Of a stretch of DNA of 64,000 nt, positions 1 to 8,014 are shown one piece after another. The notes under the pieces are model-generated. The model had not been told where the DNA came from, ran no database searches, and was given only the letters and a program-made list of their open reading frames with translations. The DNA lies in NCBI GenBank assembly GCA_036557705.1, contig DATBHB010000141.1, forward strand, positions 9,159 to 73,158. Reading direction: 5' to 3'. Position numbers and translations under genes: made by a program. Origin of the DNA: VAZQ01 sp036557705. GTDB taxonomy: Bacteria > Pseudomonadota > Alphaproteobacteria > Rhizobiales > Xanthobacteraceae. The stretch's first letter is position 1, and each line of letters begins with the position of its first letter.

Positions 1-201
1 GCGACGGATCAGGCCCTTGCGCTGATCGGGACCGAGATAGGCGTATTCCTGGGTCTCGACTCCGGCGGCGACCACCATGGTGGCGCGGCAATCCTCGATC
101 ACATAATCGATCTGGCGGGCAAGCGCGCGGCCATCGACCTCGAGATCGGCAGTGAATGGAGTAAGCGGCGCAACGATCAGTTCAGGTTGTTGCATAATCA
201 T
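1..201 (-). CDS. DapA-like dihydrodipicolinate synthase/N-acetylneuraminate lyase family protein, partial
   Basis: N-terminal 67 codons of a gene that leaves the window at base 1. The reverse-strand translation starts MIMQQPELIVAPLTPF and continues with VDGRALARQIDYVIE, the typical first strand and helix of the DapA/NanA class I aldolase TIM barrel, where the APLTPF stretch precedes the catalytic barrel. ATG codons at 201 and 195 are both possible; the second fits the usual family start better. It is divergent from the TctC-type binding protein gene at 368, so the two may share a control region. The catalytic lysine and tyrosine lie beyond the window, so the substrate cannot be told; members cleave or condense 2-oxo acids such as pyruvate adducts. 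Confidence 0.75.
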   Translation of the reverse strand, partial: MIMQQPELIVAPLTPFTADLEVDGRALARQIDYVIEDCRATMVVAAGVETQEYAYLGPDQRKGLIRR

Positions 202-367
202 GTCCCGCGAGCGCGCCCGGATTGCGGCTTGGTTCCGATGCGATTTCCCCGATATTTCGGAAGCTTGTCAACTCCCGGCGCTGCGCGTTAGCCTGCCTTT
301 GCCCGCGGTCATGTCGGCTGCATGCTCGCGCCTTGGGATGACCGCGCTGACCAGGAGCCTCGATCGC

Positions 368-1411
368 ATGCTTCGTATCTTACTTCTCCCGTTGCTCGCC
401 CTGCCGTTAGTAACAGCTTCCGCGCGCGCCGATTCGGTTGCCGACTTCTATCGCGGCAAGCGCATCAATCTGGTGATCGGCTATGGCAGCGGCGGCGGCT
501 ACGACACCTATGCCCGGCTGCTCGCTCGGTTCATCGGCGAACACATTCCTGGCAATCCCGGCATCGTGGCTCAGAACATGCCGGGGGCGGGAAGCCGCAG
601 CGCTGCGAACTGGCTCTACCGGATCGCGCCAAAAGACGGCACCGTCATCGCCACCCTCGGCCAAGCCACGCCCACTGACCAGGTCCTTGGCCAACCCGGC
701 GTCCAATTCGACGCCCGCAGATTCAGCTGGATCGGCAATATCGTGGTCGTGAACAATATTCTGTTCGTATCGGCGGCGAGTGGAGTGAAGGCCATCGAGG
801 ATGCAAAGAAGAAGGTGCTGTCGATCGGAGCGACCGGTGCAAGTTCACCTTCGGTGCTCTATCCGCAGGTCTCGAACAAGGTTCTTGGGACGAAGTTCAA
901 GATCGTATCGGGATACCCGGGCGGCGGCGACATCAATCTCGCTGTTGAACGGGGCGAGGTCGATGGGCGAGGCAGCGATTCCTGGGCCTCGATCAAGGCC
1001 GTAAATCCGGGCTGGCTGCGCGACAAGAAGGTCAACATCCTGTTTCAGGTCGGCCCCCGCCGGGAAGCGGATCTGCCCGATGTGCCCCTCTGGAGCGAGT
1101 TGGCCGAGAACGACGAGCAGCGGCAGATTCTGGACGTACTTTCAGCGGACGTGGCCGTCGGGCGGCCGATCCTCGCTGCTCCGGATGTGCCGGCAGAACG
1201 GGTGAGGGCGCTGCGGCAGGCATTCGACGAGACGGTGAAAGACCCGAAATTCATCGCCGCCGCTAGGGATGCCAACATGTATTTCAATCCGATGGGCGGG
1301 GAGGAATTGCAGCGGATGGTGGATCGTGTCCTGAGCGTTCCTCCCACCGTAATCGCCAAAGTCAAGGAGGCAATCAAAGGCAATGACGTGCAGCGGTTGC
1401 CGGCCAAATAG
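368..1411 (+). CDS. Tripartite tricarboxylate transporter substrate-binding protein (TctC/Bug family)
   Basis: Periplasmic binding protein of the Bug/TctC type, 347 aa. Residues 1-22 form a clear Sec signal peptide (leucine-rich core, ending ASARAD). The mature part begins DFYRGKRINLVIGYGSGGGYD, close to the family pattern in which a glycine-rich loop and an aspartate touch the carboxylated ligand, followed by NMPGAGSR. Upstream in-frame ATG codons exist (338 and 152) but would bury the signal peptide. No TctA or TctB membrane subunits are nearby, so it is an orphan receptor, common in Bradyrhizobium-like genomes. It lies upstream of a second binding-protein-fold gene and a UbiD decarboxylase, which suggests an aromatic or other carboxylic acid as ligand; that is inference. 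Confidence 0.85.
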   Translation: MLRILLLPLLALPLVTASARADSVADFYRGKRINLVIGYGSGGGYDTYARLLARFIGEHIPGNPGIVAQNMPGAGSRSAANWLYRIAPKDGTVIATLGQATPTDQVLGQPGVQFDARRFSWIGNIVVVNNILFVSAASGVKAIEDAKKKVLSIGATGASSPSVLYPQVSNKVLGTKFKIVSGYPGGGDINLAVERGEVDGRGSDSWASIKAVNPGWLRDKKVNILFQVGPRREADLPDVPLWSELAENDEQRQILDVLSADVAVGRPILAAPDVPAERVRALRQAFDETVKDPKFIAAARDANMYFNPMGGEELQRMVDRVLSVPPTVIAKVKEAIKGNDVQRLPAK

Positions 1412-1443
1412 CGCGGTCGCGGTGCGGTCGCAGTTTGAGCCCG

Positions 1444-1608
1444 CTAGTGTCCCGATTCCGAAGTTCGCTTCATTGTGCGGCACCCTCGTTTGCGAACTTC
1501 GGAAATCGAAGGACACTAGCAACTTGTTGATCTAGTGTGGCTTTGGTTCAGAAGTCCGCATGTTGGACTCGCCGCAAGATGATGCGGACTTCTGAACCGC
1601 CACACTGG
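1444..1608. repeat. Double-hairpin intergenic element, CTAGTGT family, copy 1
   Basis: Two adjacent imperfect palindromes. Hairpin A (1444-1519) has outer arms CTAGTGTCC/GGACACTAG and an inner stem around TCCGAAGTTCGC/GCGAACTTCGGA. Hairpin B (1532-1608) has outer arms AGTGTGGC/GCCACACT and an inner stem GGTTCAGAAGTCCGCAT with its complement. The second copy at 40651-40816 has the same outer arms, similar loops (GCACCC in A, GGACTCGC in B) and a similar linker, but unrelated inner stems. It fills most of the 301-base gap between the TctC gene and the next gene, and no promoter is obvious there. I infer a dispersed palindromic repeat, possibly transcribed. Confidence 0.85.
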
Positions 1609-1712
1609 TGTTTGGCGCTGGTCAATCGTATTTGCAACCACCATCCCAAGCGACTACGTTTGGAAACGTAGAGAGGCCTTCGCGTTGCCGCACGAGCCAA
1701 AAGAGGAACCCC

Positions 1713-2576
1713 ATGCCGCAGCCCGTCGTCAAAATTGCACCGAATAACCCGGTTTTCGACCTCCCGGTAATCGTCGGCGTCGAGGAAGGGCTTTTTGCCA
1801 AGGCGGGACTCGATGTGAGCTTTTCCGCGACCTATGCCGATCGGGAAAGGGACAATGCGCAAACGCCCTTCATGGCGCGGCTCAAGGAGAACCTGTTCGA
1901 CTGCGGTTCGGCGGACAGCTATAACGTCTGTGAATGGGCGAGCATCGATCGCCTGGAACGCGGCCGGCGCGGGGGCAATATCGCGGCGTTGCGCGCTGCG
2001 GTAGCGGCGCAGGCGATCCTGAGCTTCGACGAGAAGCTCCAGGTGCCGCGTGACCTCGCCGACGTACCGGTTATGGTGCAGGAACTCACCGGCTCGCATT
2101 ACACGACGATACAGATGCTCGAAAGCGCGGTCGGCTCCGAGCACGTCAACATCCAGAATGGCGGGCTTCCGCAAGTGCGGTACGCGGCGCTCAAGGATCG
2201 AACCGCGCGTGCAGTCGCCGTGATGGAGCCTTTCATCAGCCTTGGGCTCAAGGACGGCGCCCACATTATTGCAGCTTCGTTTTATCGCGGCGGCGAAGTG
2301 ATCGCGCCGGATTTGACCGCCGAGCAGCGCAAGGCCTATTACGATGCCGAAAATGAGGCGGTCGATCTGATCAATGGCGATTTCTACAAATATTCCCATC
2401 ACGTGACGGCGCACGCCAAGGGCGCTTTGCAGCCGAACGAATTGCTGCGGTCATTCGTGCGCTACAAGCACGTCGACTACTACGACGTGACGCTGTTCAA
2501 CCGTGCCTATGATTGGATGAAGGCGCGCGGCATGAGCGAAGGCCAGAGCCAGCACGGGGCGTTGGTGGTGGGGTGA
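1713..2576 (+). CDS. Periplasmic-binding-protein-fold protein without signal peptide (NMT1/THI5- or Pht5-like)
   Basis: A 287 aa protein of the SsuA/THI5-like binding-protein superfamily: after the start it reads VKIAPNNPVFDLPVIVG, then VEEGLFAKAGLDVSF, the usual opening of type II binding proteins of this group. The start at 1713 follows an AAGAGGAA ribosome-binding site. There is no signal peptide, so it is probably cytoplasmic. The superfamily contains enzymes as well as receptors (THI5 in thiamine synthesis, MqnA/MqnD, 4,5-dihydroxyphthalate decarboxylase). Downstream, after a repeat, comes a UbiD-type decarboxylase, so an enzymatic or ligand-sensing role in decarboxylation is possible; this is inference. 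An unusual lipid- or partner-dependent export route cannot be excluded. Confidence 0.6.
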   Translation: MPQPVVKIAPNNPVFDLPVIVGVEEGLFAKAGLDVSFSATYADRERDNAQTPFMARLKENLFDCGSADSYNVCEWASIDRLERGRRGGNIAALRAAVAAQAILSFDEKLQVPRDLADVPVMVQELTGSHYTTIQMLESAVGSEHVNIQNGGLPQVRYAALKDRTARAVAVMEPFISLGLKDGAHIIAASFYRGGEVIAPDLTAEQRKAYYDAENEAVDLINGDFYKYSHHVTAHAKGALQPNELLRSFVRYKHVDYYDVTLFNRAYDWMKARGMSEGQSQHGALVVG

Positions 2577-2587
2577 ACTCGATGATC

Positions 2588-2720
2588 CGTAGCCCGGATT
2601 GCAGCTTGCGCCGCAAGCGCAAGCGCAATCCGGGTGCGCCCCCCCGGATTGGAGCTTGCCCATAGAGGTCCGAGTCGCGCGTAAGCGCCGTTACCGGGCA
2701 AGCTCCAATCCGGGCTACGA
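2588..2720. repeat. Palindromic intergenic repeat, CCGGATTGGAGCTTGC family, copy 1
   Basis: Two linked inverted repeats between the binding-protein-fold gene and the UbiD gene. The first (about 2588-2635) pairs AGCCCGGATTG with CAATCCGGG. The second (about 2643-2719) pairs CCCGGATTGGAGCTTGCCC with GGGCAAGCTCCAATCCGGG and ends GCTACGA. The same long arms recur at 6232-6306. It lies just ahead of the UbiD start at 2732 and may affect the transcript; no other signal is evident. Confidence 0.8.
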
Positions 2721-2731
2721 AGGTCCTCATC

Positions 2732-4438
2732 ATGGATGCTCTCACCGAATCGAAGCCGAAGCTCAAAGCAAAATCATCGCCCGCGGCTGGTCGCGGCTAT
2801 CCCGATCTCCACGACCATGTCCGCACCCTCGACGAGGCGGGTTTGTTGATCACCGTCGATCGGCCGATCAACAAGGATACCGAGATGCATCCGCTGGTGC
2901 GCTGGCAGTTCCGCGGCGGCATCGAGGAAAAGGACCGCAAGGCTTTCCTGTTCACCAATGTCATCGACAGCAGGGGCCGCAAGTACGACATCCCGGTTCT
3001 GGTCGGGGGTCTCGCCGCCAATCGGGAAATCTATCGAATCGGACTCGGGTGCCCGTTCGAGGAAATGGATGAGCGGTGGCTTCGCGCCACCGCGGCGCCG
3101 CTGCCGCCGCGCCTGGTCGAAGACGCGCCTTGCCATGAAGTCGTGATCGCCGGCAAAGCGCTGGACAGGCCCGGCAATGGCCTCGACGCGATCCCGCTGC
3201 CGATTTCGACGCCCGGCTGGGACATCGCGCCCTATGCGACCTTGTCGCAGTACATCACCAAGGATCCGGATACCGGCATCCAGAACATGGGGAATTATCG
3301 CGGCCAGGTGAAGACGCGGCGGCGGCTGGGGATGAATCCTTCGCTCGAACTGCGCCCGGGAATCTACGAGCACTGGGAGAAGCTGCGCGCACGCGGTTTC
3401 AAGAAGCTGCCGACTGCGGTCGTGCTCGGCGCTCCGCCATGCGTCACCTTTGCCTCGGTGCAGAAAATTCCCGAAGGACTCGATGAGCTGCACGTAGCCG
3501 GCGCGCTGGTCGGTGCTCCCCTCAACGTGGTGAGGGCGAAGACCGTTGATGTGCTGGTCCCGGCCGAAGCCGAAATCGTCGTCGAGGGCTTTATCGATAC
3601 CGAATATCTCGAACCGGAGGCTCCGTTCGGGGAATCGCACGGCCACGTCAACCTGCAGGAATTCAATGCCTTCATGGACGTGACCTGCATCACCCGCCGG
3701 CGCGACGCCATTCTCACGTCGATCATCTCCCAGGTCACGCCGAGCGAGTCGAGCCTGATCAAGCGCATAGGCATGGAGCCGCTGTTCCTCAATTACCTGC
3801 GCAACACGCTTGGCATCAAAGGCGTCAAGCGGGTCTCGATGCACGAGCCGCTGACCAACATCCGCAAGGTGCTGCTGCTGGTGGTGGACCGTGACATGCC
3901 GACAAACGAGATCTGGCGCGCGCTCTATGGCGCCGCCGTGCTGCACCGCGCCGCCGGCAAATACGTGATTGCGGTCAACGACGACATCGATCCGGAAAAC
4001 GCCGATTCCATCCTCTGGGCCATGTCCTATCGGGCGAACCCGAATCTCGATTTTCACATTCTGCCGCACCGCGACCAGGGTCACGGGCCGCGCAGCAGGC
4101 GCAATGGCGGCGAGGATGCCTCGGTGCTGATCGACGCGACGCTGAAAGAGAATTTCCCGCCGATTTCGCTGCCCAAGCGCGAATTCATGGAACGCGCGAA
4201 AGTCATCTGGGAAGAGCTTGGATTGCCCAGGCTCAAGCCGGAGTCGCCGTGGTTCGGCTATTCGCTCGGCGAGTGGCCGGAGGTAATGGAGCAGGCGGCG
4301 CAACGTGCGACCGCCGGCGATTATCTCGATACCGGGGCGCTTTTGGAAAAGCGGCGGCGCAAGGACGTTCGCATGAACACCGAAGTGCGCAACGTCGAGG
4401 AGCGCAAGTCGCCCGCGCGCAAACGCAAACGCTCGTAA
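2732..4438 (+). CDS. UbiD family prenyl-FMN-dependent decarboxylase
   Basis: A 568 aa UbiD-type (de)carboxylase. These enzymes use prenylated FMN to decarboxylate unsaturated or aromatic acids in the cytoplasm. Visible family marks are GNYRGQV near residue 187, carrying the expected active-site arginine, and EPEAPFGE near residue 292, carrying the two active-site glutamates of the E-R-E network. The C-terminal part keeps the UbiD oligomerisation fold (SPWFGYSLGEWPE) but ends in a basic tail rich in arginine and lysine. It is longer than E. coli UbiD (497 aa) through that tail and an N-terminal extension. No ubiX-like prenyltransferase is in the window. Genomic company with TctC and a DapA-like enzyme suggests a catabolic role rather than ubiquinone synthesis. 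Confidence 0.88.
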   Translation: MDALTESKPKLKAKSSPAAGRGYPDLHDHVRTLDEAGLLITVDRPINKDTEMHPLVRWQFRGGIEEKDRKAFLFTNVIDSRGRKYDIPVLVGGLAANREIYRIGLGCPFEEMDERWLRATAAPLPPRLVEDAPCHEVVIAGKALDRPGNGLDAIPLPISTPGWDIAPYATLSQYITKDPDTGIQNMGNYRGQVKTRRRLGMNPSLELRPGIYEHWEKLRARGFKKLPTAVVLGAPPCVTFASVQKIPEGLDELHVAGALVGAPLNVVRAKTVDVLVPAEAEIVVEGFIDTEYLEPEAPFGESHGHVNLQEFNAFMDVTCITRRRDAILTSIISQVTPSESSLIKRIGMEPLFLNYLRNTLGIKGVKRVSMHEPLTNIRKVLLLVVDRDMPTNEIWRALYGAAVLHRAAGKYVIAVNDDIDPENADSILWAMSYRANPNLDFHILPHRDQGHGPRSRRNGGEDASVLIDATLKENFPPISLPKREFMERAKVIWEELGLPRLKPESPWFGYSLGEWPEVMEQAAQRATAGDYLDTGALLEKRRRKDVRMNTEVRNVEERKSPARKRKRS

Positions 4439-4485
4439 TTCTCTTTTCTACCTGTGGCGCGGGTCGTGCGCGTGGACCGCGCCCA

Positions 4486-4515
4486 TAGCGCGTCGAAGAC
4501 GCGCGTCAACGCGCT
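4486..4515. repeat. Palindromic core repeat (AGCGCGTCGAAGACGCGCGT), copy 1
   Basis: A GC-rich self-complementary 30-base core in the gap after the UbiD gene, flanked here by GGGCC-like arms (GCCCA before, GGCCCA after). Nearly the same core occurs at 63703-63732, and a shorter version at 50314-50337, each with different flanks. It may act as a transcription terminator for the UbiD gene, although no T-run follows. Confidence 0.6.
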
Positions 4516-4634
4516 TTAGGCCCACCCTGCGGCGCGCCAGGGCTTTCGCCTGGATTGCCCGCCTTAACTGTTCTTTTACCATATCCGTTCATCAATTATT
4601 GGGAAATTGCCTTCGAGGCGCGGAGGAAAATCAG

Positions 4635-5147
4635 ATGGCAGCATGGTCACCAGGACGCCTGCGCGAGGACGCGGCCCGCTCGGATTTCGAAGCCAATGTT
4701 TTGAATTTCAGCGGCCCCGCGCCGGTGAATTCGGACAAGGAGCGAATCGCGGCGACCATCGATCTGGTCCAGCAGGCCGCCGAGCTGATCCGGAGCAAGG
4801 AGGTGCATGCGGCGGAAATCGAGGCGCGGGCGCAAGATCTCGCCAGGCGCGCGATCGAGAAGCTGAACATGGCCGACAGGCGGATCCAGGCGGCGGAGGC
4901 GGCTCGAACCGCAGCCGAATCCGGCGTCGAGTCAGCCCAGGCCAGGGTGGAGGAAATCGAGAAAGAGTTGCAGCGCGCACATAGCCGAATTACGGCAGCG
5001 GAAGCTCAGGCCGAGGCGGCCGAGCGCCGCGCCAAAGCCGCGACCATGCGAGCATTGGAAGCCGAGAAAGCGTTGGCGCGCATCGAAAATGCCATTCGCA
5101 ACCAGCTCTTCAGGCAAGATGAGGGCGAGGCGGATGCAGCGGCGTGA
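4635..5147 (+). CDS. Coiled-coil hypothetical protein
   Basis: A 170 aa protein I do not recognise. From about residue 35 to 160 it is a long amphipathic, alanine- and glutamate-rich helix with heptad character (AAELIRSKEVHAAEIEARAQ and onward), so it is almost surely a coiled coil. It has no signal peptide and no membrane segment. The start at 4635 is chosen because GGAGGA lies about eight bases upstream; an in-frame ATG at 4599 lacks such a site. It ends nine bases before the next gene, so the two are probably co-transcribed and may act together as a cytoplasmic coiled coil with a membrane partner. Confidence 0.75.
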   Translation: MAAWSPGRLREDAARSDFEANVLNFSGPAPVNSDKERIAATIDLVQQAAELIRSKEVHAAEIEARAQDLARRAIEKLNMADRRIQAAEAARTAAESGVESAQARVEEIEKELQRAHSRITAAEAQAEAAERRAKAATMRALEAEKALARIENAIRNQLFRQDEGEADAAA

Positions 5148-5156
5148 TAATCAGCC

Positions 5157-6095
5157 ATGGAAACGTACCACGCAATCCGCAAACAACGAGTGGCGCCTTT
5201 CGCCGAAGTCATTGCTTTTCCGGGGAAGTCGGACCTGAATCAGAGATTTCGCAAGCTTGCGGATCATATCGAGCAGGTTGCGAAAGTCGATCCGGCCCTC
5301 CGGGATGCGCCGGCGAGAAAGCCGCAAAAAGAGCCGAAGCCTGTGCGCCGCCGCCCTGCCAACGAGCGGCGACGCTCGCGGGCCGCACCGGTAGCGTTTA
5401 CCCTCGTCTTCGCATTGGTGGCGCTGTTGAGCACAGCCGCCGGCTGGGCGCTGTCGGAATATTACCTCGACGCGGAGCAGCGTGGCTTCGATGACCGCGC
5501 CAACGAACTCGCCCATTACGCGCTGTCCCCCGGGTCGCCGCTTGCCTGCCTGAGCGGCTATGCCGGCGAGATGGTCGAATCCTCCTGCGAGAAGGCTCTG
5601 TTTGCGACGCCGCAAGCCGCCGCCATTGCGGTTTCCTATGTTAACGCTGAACTTTCGCTTTTGGCGGACGCCGATATCAACTTGAGTCGGAACAATATCG
5701 GCTACGGGCCGGCGCTGAGCCGGCTTCGGCATGTGATCGAGCTGGACCGGTTCGGCATCGCGGCTCATATCCTTTTGCTGCGCGACGGTTGCACGCCGGA
5801 TCGGTGTCGCGCGTTCTCGCTCTTGCAGGACAGCCATAAGATCCGAGCCAACCTGAGCGAGCGCACCTACGAAAATTACGTCGCGCGTCATTTCGAGCGC
5901 TGGCAGACCGCTGACGCCTCGCGGTCCAGCGGTTTGTCTTCCGGGGAGACCGTGGTGGAAGCACGCCCCTCTACGACCGATGCAAACCGGCCGATTGGGC
6001 CCAGATTGAAATTGCCGTCCGCGTCCATTCCGCCAATCAGTATCATGGAGCCCGAATCCCCACCCTCCACGCCGTCTCCTCCTCGCAAGCGGTAG
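5157..6095 (+). CDS. Single-pass membrane protein of unknown function
   Basis: A 312 aa unrecognised protein. Residues 1-80 are cytoplasmic-type and basic, ending in an arginine-rich stretch. One membrane helix follows at about 82-103 (AFTLVFALVALLSTAAGWAL). Residues 104-260 should be periplasmic and contain cysteines in pairs (ACLSGY...ESSCEK and DGCTPDRC), which could form disulfides. The C-terminus is proline- and serine-rich and looks disordered. It follows the coiled-coil gene by nine bases. The inside-to-outside orientation is inferred from the positive charges before the helix. No enzymatic motif is visible. Confidence 0.7.
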   Translation: METYHAIRKQRVAPFAEVIAFPGKSDLNQRFRKLADHIEQVAKVDPALRDAPARKPQKEPKPVRRRPANERRRSRAAPVAFTLVFALVALLSTAAGWALSEYYLDAEQRGFDDRANELAHYALSPGSPLACLSGYAGEMVESSCEKALFATPQAAAIAVSYVNAELSLLADADINLSRNNIGYGPALSRLRHVIELDRFGIAAHILLLRDGCTPDRCRAFSLLQDSHKIRANLSERTYENYVARHFERWQTADASRSSGLSSGETVVEARPSTTDANRPIGPRLKLPSASIPPISIMEPESPPSTPSPPRKR

Positions 6096-6231
6096 TTTGG
6101 TCGGACCGCGCCACGGCCCCAAGTCGCGTCACCAACGGCTGCAGGCGTAGAGCCGTATCCCGGATTGCGCGATTGCACTCCATTTCGAAACTCACTTCAG
6201 CGTTTTGATCGCGTCGGGATAGCAGCCGTCC

Positions 6232-6306
6232 CCGGATTGGAGCTTGCGCGACAGCGCGTCGATGTCGCGCGCAAACGCTTGGCGCGCAAGCTCCAATCCG
6301 GGCTAC
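6232..6306. repeat. Palindromic intergenic repeat, CCGGATTGGAGCTTGC family, copy 2
   Basis: The arms CCCCGGATTGGAGCTTGCGC and GCGCAAGCTCCAATCCGGG surround a GC-rich loop and end with GCTACGA, matching the element at 2643-2719 in arms and end but not in the interior. It lies in the 364-base gap between the membrane protein gene and tolC. A weak partial arm (TCCCGGATTGCGCGATTGC) lies at about 6158-6178. Nothing else is evident in the gap apart from an AT-rich patch at about 6340-6370 that could hold the tolC promoter. Confidence 0.75.
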
Positions 6307-6459
6307 GAGCCGCAATCCGATCCTGACAGGCTCTAAGGCTTCGTTAACTATAAATCGCTAACGTTTTTAAACCCATCGGTGCTGCGGGTTGTGTTTGTTG
6401 CGGTGGACGGTAGCGGGTTGTTCCCGAGCGAGAATGAATACAGAAGAGTTGGAGCCGCG

Positions 6460-7863
6460 ATGATCGCCAGCCGCATCGTAGTTGTCGCAACCGGCGCTCT
6501 GGCAGGCATGGTGCTGCATCCAGCGGCGGCCGACACGCTCAATGGAGCGCTCGTCCAAGCCTACGCCAATAATCCGCAGCTGGGTGCGCAGCGCGCTGCG
6601 ACACGCGCGACCGACGAGAACGTACCGATTCAACTCGGCGGCTATCGTCCGCGGTTGACTGCGACTGACAGCATCAACGAGGCGTATCTCGACCAGTTGT
6701 CGCGCACGACCGTCGGCAGGGTGACGACCGGCTACTCGCGAACGACCGGAGAGAATCTCGTGACTTCGCTCGGTGTCACCGCGACCCAGACCTTGTTTAA
6801 CGGCTTTCAGACCGGCAACCGTACCCGCCAGGCCGAAGCCCAAGTCCTTGCATCGCGGGAAACCTTGCGCACCACCGAACAGACGGTGCTTCTGAGCGCG
6901 GCCACCGCCTACATGAACTTGCTCCGCGACACGGCGATCCTCGATCTCAACCGCAGCAACGTGACCGTGCTCGAGGCTACCCTGCGGCAGACTCGCGATA
7001 ACCTTGCCGCCGGCATCGTCACCCGCACCGACGTGGCGCAATCGGAATCGAGCCTTGCACTCGGGCGCGCAAACCTCGAAGCCGCCGAATCGAATTACAC
7101 CACATCGAGAGCTCAATACCGCCAGGTGATCGGCGTCGAGCCCGGCAGACTCGCGCCCGGCACCCCGGTCGATCGATTCTTCCCACGGACGGAGGCGGCT
7201 GCGGTTGGCCGCGGCCTCACGGAAAATCCCGCGATCACAACGGCATCCTACAACGTCGATACCGCGGAGCTGCAGGTGAAGATTGCCGAAGGCGCGCTCT
7301 ATCCGGTGGTCACTGCAACGGCAAGCGTGACCAAGCAATTCGGCTCGACCACGAACCTTAACAACCTTCAGTCGCTTACCGGAATTTTCGGCGCCCAGGT
7401 GGCCATCCCGCTCTATCAGGGCGGCTCGGAATTCGCGACCATCCGCCAGGCCAAGGAGACTCTCGGCCAGCAGAGAATGAATTTGGAGACCGCGCGCGAT
7501 CAGGTGCGCTCAAACGTGGTGCAGACCTGGGGCCAGCTCGATGCCGCCAAGGCGCAGATCGAAGCGACCCAGGCGCAGGTTGCCGCTGCCGAAATCGCGC
7601 TCGCCGGCGTGCGCGAAGAGGCTCGGGCCGGTCAACGCACCACGCTCGACGTGCTCAACGCGCAGCAAACCCTGCTGCAGGCGCGGGTGGCGCTGGTAAC
7701 CGCGCAGCACGACCGCATAGTGGCGTCGTTTGCGGTATTGTCCGCGGTCGGCGGCCTGTCGCCGCAGGTACTCGGTCTTCCGATCGAGAATTACGATCCG
7801 GTGGTGCACTACCGCCAGGTTCGCGACGCCTGGGGCGGCGTGCGCACGCCCGACGGCCGCTGA
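6460..7863 (+). CDS. tolC: TolC family outer-membrane efflux channel
   Basis: A 467 aa TolC/OprM-class protein. It has a signal peptide ending PAAAD (about residues 1-24), then two repeats of the outer-membrane efflux domain: the first begins LNGALVQAYANNPQL, with a beta-strand region TATQTLFNGFQTGNRT, and the second contains VAIPLYQGGSEFATIRQAKE. The paired NGF and QGG turns are typical of the beta-barrel of TolC trimers. The start at 6460 follows GGAG at a good distance; an in-frame ATG further up would hide the signal peptide. TolC gives the outer-membrane exit for type I secretion and RND or ABC efflux, but no such partner is nearby, so it probably serves pumps encoded elsewhere. Confidence 0.92.
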   Translation: MIASRIVVVATGALAGMVLHPAAADTLNGALVQAYANNPQLGAQRAATRATDENVPIQLGGYRPRLTATDSINEAYLDQLSRTTVGRVTTGYSRTTGENLVTSLGVTATQTLFNGFQTGNRTRQAEAQVLASRETLRTTEQTVLLSAATAYMNLLRDTAILDLNRSNVTVLEATLRQTRDNLAAGIVTRTDVAQSESSLALGRANLEAAESNYTTSRAQYRQVIGVEPGRLAPGTPVDRFFPRTEAAAVGRGLTENPAITTASYNVDTAELQVKIAEGALYPVVTATASVTKQFGSTTNLNNLQSLTGIFGAQVAIPLYQGGSEFATIRQAKETLGQQRMNLETARDQVRSNVVQTWGQLDAAKAQIEATQAQVAAAEIALAGVREEARAGQRTTLDVLNAQQTLLQARVALVTAQHDRIVASFAVLSAVGGLSPQVLGLPIENYDPVVHYRQVRDAWGGVRTPDGR

Positions 7864-8014
7864 GTTAAATCGCCCCCCACTGGCGCGAGGTGACGCGAAA
7901 ACCGTCCGCGACTTGCAGCCACGGATTGCGACTGTGGTGTGACGGCGCCGCGGGTTGAGCTGCGAAAGAAGGTGCCGTAGAACTCGCTTTTGCAATTTTG
8001 CAGTACGGCGCGAA

